The translations under genes were made by a program, and so were the position numbers. The notes beneath the pieces are model-generated. The model did not search any database, had not been told where the DNA came from, and was given only the letters and a program-made list of their open reading frames with translations. This document shows, piece after piece, positions 1-8,709 of a stretch of 35,213 nt of DNA (positions are counted from its first letter, which is position 1; every line of letters begins with the position of its first letter). Source of the stretch: Nodularia spumigena CCY9414 (GTDB lineage Bacteria; Cyanobacteriota; Cyanobacteriia; Cyanobacteriales; Nostocaceae); NCBI RefSeq assembly GCF_000340565.2, contig NZ_CP007203.1, positions 2,062,288 through 2,097,500 on the forward strand, written 5' to 3'.

Positions 1-866
1 AATAATCCCCAGGAAGCACAGCGTTTAGTAGGGCTGAAATATGAACAGTTGCAGGAACTTTTAGACAAAGCCATTAAACTGCACAATCATAAACGAGAAT
101 TGCTTGAAGATAGAAAAGTGAGAATTATTCTGGGTGGAGGTGGTCGCAGACCAAAATTATCACCATCGGAGCAAATAATTCTCACCCTAACATATTTACG
201 ACATTTAACCACATTTCAACTATTGGGTATTCAATTTGGCGTGAGTGAAACAACTGCAAATGATACGTTTAACTATTGGTTGCCATTATTGGGAGAATTA
301 TTACCACCAAGTTTAGTAGAACAGGTAAAAAAAACTCCAGTGACTATGAAATTGTTAAAGAAGTTTTAACAGACTTTGAACTAATCGTAGATAGCTATGA
401 ACAGCCCATAGAAAGACCTTCAGAGTATCAACAGCAGGAAAAATATTACTCAGGTAAGAAGAAAATGCACACTAGAAAAAGTCAATTAATTGTTCTGCCT
501 AATGGTAGAGATATTGTTGATGTAGTAGCTGGTGAGCCAGGACGAAAAAGTGACATAAATTTATTTCGGGAAAATAAAAATGGGTTTGAAGAGAAACAAA
601 AATTTTCCGGTGACAAAGCTTACCAAGGAGAGAAATCAATTAAAACACCTGAAAAAAAGCCTAGAAAAAAAGAATTAAGTTCTGAACAAAAAATTCAAAA
701 TAAAGAACTGGCATCAGAGCGCATATTTGTAGAACATTTAATTCGTTTAGTGAAGATATTTAGAGTAGCTCAAGAAAGATTTAGATTAAATTCCTCTAAA
801 TACGAGCAGATAATTATGACTATTTGTGGACTCGTTAGATTACGCATTGGCACATTTATTTTGTAA
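1..866 (+). CDS. IS5-type transposase in two overlapping frames (-1 frameshift), 5' end outside window
   Basis: DDE transposase. The first frame is open from base 1 (no start inside the window; the TTG at 49 is not a convincing start) and ends at 369. It carries the helix-turn-helix part, with a SPSEQIILTL segment and a GVSETTANDTF recognition-helix-like segment. The second frame carries the catalytic part: first Asp in LIVDSYEQPIERP, second in GDKAYQG, and the Glu in RIFVEHLIR. The frames join at a run of eight A (327-334), which fits the slippery heptamer A AAA AAA; a -1 slip gives continuous KKNSSDYEIVKE. This is therefore either a programmed frameshift, as used by some IS5 members, or a one-base indel. 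All three acidic residues are present, so the element could be active. Terminal inverted repeats were not found. Confidence 0.85.
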
Positions 867-980
867 CTATAAAAACTTGAAATTATTTATAATAAAATTA
901 CCTCAAAGAGATCCTACTTTTGGCTAATTACCAACAACACGCATTTCTAACACCTATTCTACCGTAGAATCTCAGGATAT

Positions 981-1021
981 TTGCAGTTAGCGATCGCTCA
1001 CCAAAAATATCGTAACTGCAA
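981..1021. repeat. Imperfect hairpin in the 867-1182 gap
   Basis: TTGCAGTTA at 981-989 pairs with TAACTGCAA at 1013-1021, and the stem can extend by CGAT past a single bulged base. A HIP1 octamer lies in the loop side. No gene is visible in 867-1182; it holds this hairpin and the dispersed repeat at 1071. Confidence 0.45.
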
Positions 1022-1070
1022 GGGTTTGATAGTTTTCGGAGATGTCTAATAAATCTTGATTAATAAAAGA

Positions 1071-1110
1071 CCCCACCCCTAACCCCTCCGGTGCAAGCGA
1101 GGAGGGGAAA
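1071..1110. repeat. Dispersed 40-bp repeat, copy 1
   Basis: Forty bases identical to 17171-17210. The core is a hairpin, CCCCTCC at 1083-1089 against GGAGGGG at 1101-1107. Such C-rich/G-rich hairpins are scattered between genes in Nostocales genomes. It lies downstream of the propeller gene on the minus strand and could weakly terminate it, but no clear T-tract follows. Confidence 0.7.
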
Positions 1111-1182
1111 AAGAGTACAGGGGTTTAATATGTAATTACACTGGGTTTATACTCAGCACTCAGCGCTTTCAAAAGCACTCAT

Positions 1183-2421
1183 CTAGGCGGTAAACCATTC
1201 TGGAGAAAGTCTATTTTCTTCGGCGATAAAAGACTCAGTTGCTGTTGTGCCATTCATCGACCAAATTCTATCTACACCTGTTTGTTGGTCGCGCCAGTAA
1301 ATGTCAGTTGTGCCATTACCATCGAAGTCACCCAATGATGGGGTCAAACCAGGAGCAATGCTAGGTAGGAAAGCTTCAGTACTGACTGCTGTGCCATCCA
1401 TTAACCAGGCGGTGTTCTCACCAGTTACCTGATTATTCCAGAAGATATCTGTCTTACCATCGCCATTGAAGTCACCAATGGAAGATGTCCAGGATGAGTC
1501 TCGTGTTGCTAGCGCACCTTCAGTGACAAAAATACCATTCATTGTCCAAATCTTGTTCTCGCCTGTTTCTGCATTGCGCCACAGCAGGTCAGTTCTAAAG
1601 TCGCCGTTGAAATCACCAAGGGTAAAGTCCCAAGATGGGTCTTGCGATTGCAGAGCAAATTCGGATTTGTTAGTCCCATCCATGAACCAAACTTTGTTTT
1701 CACCAGTTGTTTGATTGCGCCAGAAGACATCACTTTTGCCATTACCGTCAAAATCTACAATGGTGGGAGCAAATAATGCGTCTGTGGTTTCTAGAACGGT
1801 TGCGTCAACAACTGTAGTACCATCCATTGTCCAAATAGCATTTTGACCGCTTTGGTTACTATGCCAGAAAATATCGGTTTTGCGATCGCCATTGAAATCG
1901 CCAATGCTAGCTGTCCAATTGGGGTCAACTGATTCGAGTGCAAGTGTATTAGCAACTCTTGTGCCATCCATTAGCACAATGCGATTATCGCCTGTTGTCT
2001 GATTACGCAACAAGAAGTCAGTCTTACCATCACCGTTGAAGTCGGCAATTTTGTAAGACATCGATGATAGGTCATATTGACCGAGGGAAGCTTCTTCAAT
2101 AATCCTGGTTCCATCCATTAGCCGAACGATGATTTCACCTGTTTCAGCATTTACCCAAAGTTTATCTGTTTTGCCATCACCGTTGAAATCAGGAACTATC
2201 GCCGCACTGGTTAAGTAAGGATTAGGGTTGGGGTTTGATCCTCCAAATAAATTGGGAATTGTGGCTGTACTGTTGAATTGGGAGGAACTACTACTACTTG
2301 GTAAAGTAGTACTTAATTCTGAGGAAGAATCAGATAATAAAAACGCTGATTTTGCCAAAGAATTATCAAATGCTTTCTTTATTGTTTGCTCAAACACAGA
2401 GGAACTTTGCTGTCCAAACAT
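1183..2421 (-). CDS. FG-GAP/VCBS seven-repeat beta-propeller protein
   Basis: 412 aa. Residues 1-80 are Ser/Asn/Pro-rich and look disordered, including a run of serines and an NPNPNP stretch. From about residue 78 there are seven repeats of roughly 47 residues, each with a DF(N/D)G(D/N)xxxD calcium-loop motif followed by hydrophobic-Trp, an N-x-x-TG(E/D) turn and a (W/L)(F/S/T)MDGT strand. Seven units match one complete seven-bladed propeller, as in the integrin alpha N-terminal fold. No signal peptide is visible at the chosen ATG, which is odd for a family that is usually extracellular; export by a type I or other leaderless route is possible. The repeats have diverged in protein but remain similar in DNA. 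Role unknown: surface binding or adhesion would be typical. Monocistronic, divergent from pepP. Confidence 0.85.
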   Translation of the reverse strand: MFGQQSSSVFEQTIKKAFDNSLAKSAFLLSDSSSELSTTLPSSSSSSQFNSTATIPNLFGGSNPNPNPYLTSAAIVPDFNGDGKTDKLWVNAETGEIIVRLMDGTRIIEEASLGQYDLSSMSYKIADFNGDGKTDFLLRNQTTGDNRIVLMDGTRVANTLALESVDPNWTASIGDFNGDRKTDIFWHSNQSGQNAIWTMDGTTVVDATVLETTDALFAPTIVDFDGNGKSDVFWRNQTTGENKVWFMDGTNKSEFALQSQDPSWDFTLGDFNGDFRTDLLWRNAETGENKIWTMNGIFVTEGALATRDSSWTSSIGDFNGDGKTDIFWNNQVTGENTAWLMDGTAVSTEAFLPSIAPGLTPSLGDFDGNGTTDIYWRDQQTGVDRIWSMNGTTATESFIAEENRLSPEWFTA

Positions 2422-2864
2422 AGTGTATTTTTATGACTTGTTGTCATATAAGTTTTACCTTTTTTGTTTAATCGGTTTCTGTTATTTCAATACCTTTTTT
2501 GTAATTTAAATATTTCTTTATGAACCTTTATTTTTAATAATTGTCACTTTTCTCAGACATTTCTAGGTTTACTTAACCAATTTATGGAAGTAAATTATCA
2601 GGATTTATAGACAATGTATAATATATATTTAGTCGCATTAATTATCATGAAAAATCTATATTTAACTAGCGCTAAATTGTGAGAGAATACTGTTATTATG
2701 AATACATTATAAAACTTTGATTGAATTGATCACAGATGTTGATAGGGTTATAAGTGATTAATGGCATAAATATTGTTTAAAATAATTGTAATTAGCAACA
2801 ACATTCCCCAGTCTACAGTTGCCTAAAGTGTAGAATAATACTAAAATTAACAAATTGATTAGCT
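2422..2864. other. AT-rich divergent promoter region
   Basis: 443 bp between two divergent genes, strongly AT-rich. It must hold promoters for the propeller gene (-) and pepP (+). No gene, strong hairpin or dispersed repeat was seen; no -10/-35 pair stands out enough to call. Confidence 0.4.
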
Positions 2865-4175
2865 ATGCAAGCAGAATATCAGCAGCGTCGTGAAAAGTTA
2901 ATGGCAAAAATTGGTAATGGTACGGCGATTTTTCGCAGTGCGCCAATGGCAGTCATGCACAATGACGTGGAATATACTTATCGTCAGGACAGTGATTTTT
3001 TCTATCTGACTGGGTTTAATGAACCCCAAGCTGTAGCAGTATTAACGCCACACCATCCAGAACATCGGTTTGTGTTGTTTGTCCAACCGAAGAACCGAGA
3101 AAAGGAAGTTTGGACTGGTTATCTTTGTGGAGTAGATGCAGCCAAGGAAATGTATGGTGCTGATGCAGCTTACCCAATTGCTGAACTCGATGAAAAGTTA
3201 CCCCAATATTTGGAAAAAGCCGATCGCATTTACTATCATTTAGGACGCGATCGCACTTTTAATGATAAAATCCTCACACATTACCAAAGTTTACTGCGGA
3301 CATACCCCAAGCGTGGCATAGGCCCCACTGGCATCGAAGATACTGGAACCATCCTCAGCAGCATGAGATTGGTAAAAAGTCAACCTGAATTGCAATTGAT
3401 GCGTCAAGCTGCCGACATCGCCGTGGAAGCACACAATCGCGCTAGGGAATTTACCGCACCCGGACGTTATGAGTACGAAATCCAGGCGGAAATAGAACAT
3501 ACCTTTAAGTTACGCGGTGGGATGGGGCCAGCTTATCCTTCCATTGTCGCTTCTGGGGTGAATGCCTGTGTATTACATTACATCGAAAATCATCGGCAAA
3601 TGCAGGATCAGGAATTACTGCTGATTGATGCTGGTTGTGCTTATGGTTATTACAACTCTGATATTACCCGGACATTTCCAGTAGGGGGTAAGTTTACACC
3701 AGAACAAAAAACATTGTATGAGATTGTTTTAGAGGCTCAAAAACAGGCGATCGCCCAAGTAAAACCCGGTAATACTTTTAACGCAGTTCACGATGCTGCC
3801 GTGCGTGTCATCACTGAAGGATTAGTAGAAATTGGTATCCTCAAAGGTGAAATTGACAAGTTAATTGAGGAAGAAAAATATAAACCTTATTATATGCACC
3901 GCACCAGCCATTGGTTAGGTTTGGATGTTCATGATGTGGGTGTTTACCAACACGGTGAAGATAAACCGCAGATTTTGCAAGCTGGACAGGTGTTAACTGT
4001 GGAACCGGGAATTTATATAGTTCCAGATACCAAACTAGCAGAAGACCAACCAGAAACAGACCCGCGCTGGGTAGGTATTGGGATTCGCATTGAAGATGAT
4101 GTTTTGGTAACGCCTACAGGCCATGAAGTTTTAACGGCTGGGGTTCCCAAAGAAGTGGCGGAAGTGGAAAGATAA
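2865..4175 (+). CDS. pepP: Xaa-Pro aminopeptidase (M24B)
   Basis: 436 aa, the usual length for aminopeptidase P. It removes N-terminal residues that precede proline, in the cytoplasm. The N-terminal creatinase-like domain (about 1-165) includes the typical FFYLTGFNEP segment. The C-terminal pita-bread domain has all five dinuclear (Mn) metal ligands: D255 in LLIDAG, D266 in SDITRTF, H349 in the SHWLGLDVHD segment, E380 in TVEPGIY and E410 in IRIEDD. The conserved VHD histidine at 356 is also present. Between the two Glu ligands there is a short insertion (PDTKLAEDQPETDPRW) seen also in other cyanobacterial members. Single gene; no strong Shine-Dalgarno precedes the ATG. Complete and probably functional. 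Confidence 0.95.
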   Translation: MQAEYQQRREKLMAKIGNGTAIFRSAPMAVMHNDVEYTYRQDSDFFYLTGFNEPQAVAVLTPHHPEHRFVLFVQPKNREKEVWTGYLCGVDAAKEMYGADAAYPIAELDEKLPQYLEKADRIYYHLGRDRTFNDKILTHYQSLLRTYPKRGIGPTGIEDTGTILSSMRLVKSQPELQLMRQAADIAVEAHNRAREFTAPGRYEYEIQAEIEHTFKLRGGMGPAYPSIVASGVNACVLHYIENHRQMQDQELLLIDAGCAYGYYNSDITRTFPVGGKFTPEQKTLYEIVLEAQKQAIAQVKPGNTFNAVHDAAVRVITEGLVEIGILKGEIDKLIEEEKYKPYYMHRTSHWLGLDVHDVGVYQHGEDKPQILQAGQVLTVEPGIYIVPDTKLAEDQPETDPRWVGIGIRIEDDVLVTPTGHEVLTAGVPKEVAEVER

Positions 4176-4512
4176 AATCAATGGGATGGTTTACAGTTAT
4201 CAGTTAAGAGCAAGTCCTAAGTTGACAATTTCATAGACAAAACTATACTTATATTGACAAAAATCAATATATATTTTAGGAAAAAATCAACTACTTGATA
4301 TATAATACGGTGATATCAAGTATTGAATTGAGACTATTGCCGACGCGAAAACCAAGCAATGATGGTGGTAGCCTTTTTCAGAAACTTAATTGGAACACAA
4401 TCGCGTCTGGCTAAGGCGTGAAAGTCTACTGAGGGATAACTGCTCCCATGCTCCCGTTGAAGTAGAAAGTAAAGTCCAGTTTTGTCTAGGTTTTATATAG
4501 CAGGGATAACTT
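4176..4512. other. Gene-free stretch, possible degenerate mobile remnant
   Basis: Between the convergent pepP and Uma2 genes. No intact gene. The segment about 4330-4495 reads in broken form on both strands (for instance GVKVY-stop-GITAPMLPLK-stop on the plus strand) and resembles the tail of an IS200/IS605 TnpB gene, but this rests on memory of such tails and is weak. Confidence 0.25.
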
Positions 4513-4560
4513 GTTAACAGTTAACAGTTAACAGTTAACTGTTAACTGTTAACTGTTAAC
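4513..4560. repeat. Perfect 48-bp palindrome of 7-bp STRR units
   Basis: Three GTTAACA units, then three GTTAACT units, then GTTAAC. The whole 48 bp equals its own reverse complement. Because the unit core GTTAAC is itself palindromic, the array switches from GTTAACA to GTTAACT at the exact centre. Short tandem heptamer repeats (STRR) are known in Calothrix and Nostoc; a perfectly mirrored array is not the usual description. It ends four bases before the Uma2 stop codon, between convergent genes, so it may fold as a long hairpin in both transcripts and act as a bidirectional terminator or 3'-end stabiliser. Confidence 0.9.
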
Positions 4561-4564
4561 TGAT

Positions 4565-5119
4565 TTAATTGCGATCGCATATCTGTTCTACAGAAATAGA
4601 AATATCTGGAAATGCCAGAGGTTGAATTGTTCCTGTAGTCAAGGTTTGTTTTGTCGCGTATTCTCCATCTAGGATGTCTCTAAACACCACTAAATGTAAC
4701 TTTTTGAGATTTACAACCCAATACTCTAAAATACCTGCTGCGGCGTAGATTTTGGATTTTAGTGCTAAATCTTTCTCTAAACTAGAGTTAGCATACTCAA
4801 TTAACCAAAAAATATTTTCTGGATAGGGATGATGTTCTCGATACTCCCGTCCTAAACTTTGGACAATGGCTAAATCAGGTTCGGGTTCCGAGTCGTTGGG
4901 TAGGGTAATGGGTTTAGCTTGACGTATCGTGGCACGTGTGCCTAACAAATTTGTGAGATACTGACCCGCTTCATGGCTACAATAAGCATGGGGTTCTCCT
5001 TCTGGCGACATTTCAACAATTTCTCCTTCCAATAATTCCACCTTGCGATCATCTAAAATACCAGAGTCAATCATGCTGTGATATTCGTCAATCGTCCACT
5101 TAGCCACAATCACGTTCAT
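4565..5119 (-). CDS. Uma2 family endonuclease
   Basis: 184 aa, normal length for Uma2 (DUF820), a PD-(D/E)xK-fold family greatly expanded in cyanobacteria whose function is mostly untested. Visible family features: the N-terminal Y-x-x-M-x-x-x-G-I-L-D/E-D-R-K-V-E-L-L-x-G segment (13-33), the SEPEPDLAIV strand (about 77-86) and the FWLIEYANSSLEKDLALKSKIYA block (about 104-126), which holds the E...K catalytic pair and the DxxxKxxxY helix. It lies 45 bp downstream of the large restriction-modification-like gene on the same strand, so the two are likely co-transcribed. The 3' end abuts the 48-bp palindrome. Confidence 0.85.
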   Translation of the reverse strand: MNVIVAKWTIDEYHSMIDSGILDDRKVELLEGEIVEMSPEGEPHAYCSHEAGQYLTNLLGTRATIRQAKPITLPNDSEPEPDLAIVQSLGREYREHHPYPENIFWLIEYANSSLEKDLALKSKIYAAAGILEYWVVNLKKLHLVVFRDILDGEYATKQTLTTGTIQPLAFPDISISVEQICDRN

Positions 5120-5164
5120 GATGATTGATTCCTCCCAATCATACTTTTAAAACATCTTCTTATC

Positions 5165-8100
5165 TTATTTTATCGGGAAATCAGGAATTAAATTATCAAT
5201 TTCCTGCATTAAGCGCAAAGTTTCTGTTAAAGCAACAACGATTTTTTGATAATGAATAATTTCATCATCAGATAATACACGATTCGCATTTTTTCGATCT
5301 TTCAACCATTTATCTAATACTTGATATCCACCTATTTTAAATTCCCAAATATGTTGAGTAATATCTGTAAAATAACTCTGTTTATTGATATATACTCTTT
5401 GCAGTTCTGAATTATAAGTTACTTCACTAACTTGGTTATTTCCCTCATTTGCAAATGTGGTAATTAAATTGTTCAGTGTGGTAGATTTCATTAAATGTAA
5501 ATTTACTAATTTTTCTCCTTTTTCAGCTAATGAGTCAAACAGTTTTTGATTACTGGTTAAGGGAAGACGAGGAAAATCTATTTTTAGAAATTCAGCGTAT
5601 CTGCTGCGATAATTGGGACTGTGAAAAATAGCATAAGCATAGTAAAATATTGCTTCTGGGGTTGGTGTTTTACCCAGTTTATGTTTTATGGTTTCTAAAA
5701 ATTTTGGGGATAAATTAGAAGTTTTTTCTATAAATAGGTTCGTTTGTTGATTTCCCGTATTTGGGTAAATGTAGAGAGGGAAAACACTTGGTCTTCCTCT
5801 ATTACTAAAAAAACTACGATTATCCACTATATGATTACAAACCATAAAATGTGTATATTGATTATCTCCTGAAGCTACTTGTCTCATCGCCAATAGTCCC
5901 AGGTTATCTTGTATTAAATTTGTTAAAACTTTTTCTTGCATTCTTCTAAGAATGCTATGAAAATATGTGAATCTTATATCAAATGGTCTATAATATATTC
6001 TTTTAATTAGATGATCTTGCATTCCATCTTTGATGATCAATAATCGAGATTTAAAAAAATTCCAGTTAGAAGAATCTCCAATTTTATAAATATCAGCTAT
6101 GTCTTTATCAGAAATTTTAGGGTCAGCTAATTTTTTAATAAATTCTTGAAGTTGATTTTTTTCAAAATCAACTAAAACATCATCTTTTCCCGTTTCTATG
6201 ACGTTGGAATAGACTAAAAATATATCTTGAATATTCCAATAATTTTTATATTCTTTCTCTGTATCTAAAGAATAATTGATAGCTGTAAAAAAGTAATTAG
6301 GTGCTGTTGGTTGTAACTCTATCCAATCAACATTATTTAAATTTGCAGATTCCAAAAACCGATATTTATCTTCACGACTTCCCCAGAGGTCATAATACCA
6401 GACCTTTGCCATTTCCTTCACACCATCTCTGGATTTATAAGCAGTGGAAAAATAATCAGGTTCGCTTTTTTCCCGCACAGCAATTAAAATCGCTACCCCC
6501 TGCTGAATATCAAAGACATTTTGATCAACATTTCCCTCTGGTGTAGTTTCTTTTAATAAAGAATTACCATGCAAATCCATGATATATAATGTATCAAAAT
6601 ACTTTAATAACTCCTCTCTCATCCCCCGATGAATTAAACCATTGAGATAGGAATGATTAGTAATAAAACCAATAATCCCATAACCTTTGGGTGTTTTCTG
6701 AATTTGATATTGAGCAAAACGAATAAATTTAATATAATCATCATCCAAAGGTTGAATATTCTTTTCTTTTTCTAACCTAACTCTACCTTTATATAATTCC
6801 AGAAGTTCGCCAATATGGGTTAATTCAGTAATAGTTTTACCTGCTTTTCCAGTTTTATATTTCTTATTCCAAGCTGAACCAGTATATTCAACATCAGCCA
6901 AATATCTCTCATCTTGATTTAAGATTCTTTTGCGTTTACTCGCATTTTGGGAACTAACAGAATAAGGAGGATTTCCTAATACCACCATTACCGGAACTTC
7001 TGTTTTCACTTTTCCCGCTTGACTGGATTCTTCAGCAATAATTTGGGTAATACCAGGAATTAAATCACCTTGTTTTATTCCTTCCTCTAACGCATTAGTT
7101 AAATAAACTTTTAATCTTTCTTCTGGGGCGAATTTATAACCTAAATCTCCTAATAATAACCCTAATTTTAAATGTGCTATGGTATAAGGAGTCATTAATA
7201 ACTCAAAACCAAATAGACGATTTATAAGTTTCGCATCTCTTAAAAAAGTATTCCATTTATCAATTCCATATTTAGAAACATTATCCCGAATTTGTTTAAT
7301 AACTGCATATAAAAAAGTTCCGGTTCCGGTTGCGGGGTCAAGAATTGTAACTTTACGATTTCCTAAACCATGTTGTAAATCAAAAATTTCTTCATTCACT
7401 AAAATATCATTAACAGCACGAACGATAAAATTAACTACAGGTTCAGGAGTGTAATAAACTCCGCGACTTTTTCTTAATTTAGCTTCATAAGCTGCTAAAA
7501 ATGTTTCATAAAAGTGAATAACTGGGTCTTCTGTGCGGGTTTCTTGTCCAAATGTTTCTAAAATATTGGTCATGTCAACTGTATTTAATAATTCTACTAA
7601 ATTTTCAATTGACTTGTGAATTTTGCTCACGCTATCAGTAGCAATAACTATATCGAATAAACCTTTTAAAAAAGGGATTCTATCACTAATATAAATACTT
7701 GCTGTTGTGCGGTTGAATGTAAATTGTCCAGGGTTTTGTGCGTGACCAATTCTAGCAGTAAATAAACCATAAGCAATGGTTTGAGCATACATATCAGCAA
7801 AACTTTGATTATCTATATCCAGAATCAATATTTGTTTAAATGTTTCTTTTAATTTATTTAATTCTTCGGTGTTTGCTTCTATATTTAAAGTTGAGAAAAT
7901 CGCATTTCTAATAGTCTTAGTATAAGCTGCCATTTCTTTAGCCAAATCATAATAGTTATTAATATCTTTGGCTTTTTGATCAATAAATAATTGCAGTAAT
8001 TCTGCAATGGGTTGTAAATCATCAACTAGGATAATTTCACCTTGTTCTAAATCAGCTAATTTAGCAATTTTTTCACATTCTCCATCTACATACCAATGAA

Positions 8101-8410
8101 ATTCGAGATAATTAGTTAAAATTAAGTTATAACCAATGTTTGATTCTAGATAACGTTTGAGTTGTTCTGTTTTTTCGGTTTTAGCTAAATCAACATTAAT
8201 ATCTTTAGCTTCTATATATCCTAAAACTCGATCATTTTTTCTGATAGTGAAATCAGGAATACCTTCTTGATTACCTTTTTCTTCAATTCTGGCATTAATT
8301 CCAATCATTAAACCTTCAATCAGTCGTTGTAAACTGGGGTAATGACTGCGTTCTCCACCGCGTTTAATATTGGTTTGTAGGTCTTGGATATAGTTGATAA
8401 ATTCAGTCAT
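5165..8410 (-). CDS. Nuclease-methyltransferase fusion, type ISP/IIG-like restriction-modification enzyme
   Basis: 1081 aa. N-terminal PD-(D/E)xK nuclease: P52-D53 in GIPDFTI and E67-x-K69 in YIEAKD. Middle: N6-adenine methyltransferase with SAM motif I D358-PATGTGTF and catalytic motif IV N480-PPY. C-terminus: the target-recognition domain of the type ISP class, including FFSNRGRPSVFPLYIYP and the PRLPLTSNQKLFDSLAEKGEKLVNLHL block near 960-990. True type ISP enzymes (LlaGI, LlaBIII) also carry a superfamily-2 helicase/translocase between nuclease and methylase; no Walker motifs or DExx box are visible here, and the length is well below theirs. The domain set is therefore closer to type IIG, with self-contained cutting and methylation by one chain. 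No frameshift seen. AT-rich and low in HIP1 sites compared with neighbours, which fits horizontal acquisition. Leads a probable two-gene transcript with the Uma2 gene. Confidence 0.85.
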   Translation of the reverse strand: MTEFINYIQDLQTNIKRGGERSHYPSLQRLIEGLMIGINARIEEKGNQEGIPDFTIRKNDRVLGYIEAKDINVDLAKTEKTEQLKRYLESNIGYNLILTNYLEFHWYVDGECEKIAKLADLEQGEIILVDDLQPIAELLQLFIDQKAKDINNYYDLAKEMAAYTKTIRNAIFSTLNIEANTEELNKLKETFKQILILDIDNQSFADMYAQTIAYGLFTARIGHAQNPGQFTFNRTTASIYISDRIPFLKGLFDIVIATDSVSKIHKSIENLVELLNTVDMTNILETFGQETRTEDPVIHFYETFLAAYEAKLRKSRGVYYTPEPVVNFIVRAVNDILVNEEIFDLQHGLGNRKVTILDPATGTGTFLYAVIKQIRDNVSKYGIDKWNTFLRDAKLINRLFGFELLMTPYTIAHLKLGLLLGDLGYKFAPEERLKVYLTNALEEGIKQGDLIPGITQIIAEESSQAGKVKTEVPVMVVLGNPPYSVSSQNASKRKRILNQDERYLADVEYTGSAWNKKYKTGKAGKTITELTHIGELLELYKGRVRLEKEKNIQPLDDDYIKFIRFAQYQIQKTPKGYGIIGFITNHSYLNGLIHRGMREELLKYFDTLYIMDLHGNSLLKETTPEGNVDQNVFDIQQGVAILIAVREKSEPDYFSTAYKSRDGVKEMAKVWYYDLWGSREDKYRFLESANLNNVDWIELQPTAPNYFFTAINYSLDTEKEYKNYWNIQDIFLVYSNVIETGKDDVLVDFEKNQLQEFIKKLADPKISDKDIADIYKIGDSSNWNFFKSRLLIIKDGMQDHLIKRIYYRPFDIRFTYFHSILRRMQEKVLTNLIQDNLGLLAMRQVASGDNQYTHFMVCNHIVDNRSFFSNRGRPSVFPLYIYPNTGNQQTNLFIEKTSNLSPKFLETIKHKLGKTPTPEAIFYYAYAIFHSPNYRSRYAEFLKIDFPRLPLTSNQKLFDSLAEKGEKLVNLHLMKSTTLNNLITTFANEGNNQVSEVTYNSELQRVYINKQSYFTDITQHIWEFKIGGYQVLDKWLKDRKNANRVLSDDEIIHYQKIVVALTETLRLMQEIDNLIPDFPIK

Positions 8411-8525
8411 GGGTAGTAGGACAGGATAGATTATTTGTAATAATTCAGAGTAATTATTTTAAAGTACGAATAAACTATTATATAGCCAATCCTATTTGAT
8501 TTATTAATTTATCGTTAGTAGTATT

Positions 8526-8603
8526 GTAGGGTGCGTTAGGATGAAATCCGTAACGCACCAAAGCCTTAAGAATGGTGCGTTACGCTGCGCTAACACACCC
8601 TAC
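8526..8603. repeat. Nested palindromic element (MITE-like)
   Basis: Outer arms GTAGGGTGCGTTAG (8526-8539) and CTAACACACCCTAC (8590-8603) pair with one mismatch; inner arms CGTAACGCACCA (8549-8560) and TGGTGCGTTACG (8573-8584) pair perfectly. This family of small foldback repeats is frequent between cyanobacterial genes. It lies between ftsH and the nuclease-methyltransferase gene. Confidence 0.75.
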
Positions 8604-8652
8604 TGCTTGTACCTCACTTGAAACAGATGTGTTTAATTGATTAGTTATTAGT

Positions 8653-8683
8653 AAAAAAAATAGGGATGGTATCAACCATCCCC
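8653..8683 (-). terminator. Rho-independent terminator of ftsH
   Basis: On the minus strand: GGGATGGT, four-base loop, ACCATCCC, then TA and eight T. Stem bases are 8663-8670 and 8675-8682. It begins 27 bases after the ftsH stop codon. Confidence 0.85.
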
Positions 8684-8709
8684 ATTAATCTCAAATTCAA
8701 TTCAAAACT

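Noticed and set aside
4334-4495. TnpB tail or small gene between pepP and Uma2
   Set aside because: Both strands show coding-like stretches but with stops or no start; resemblance to an IS200/IS605 end is from memory only and not strong enough to call.
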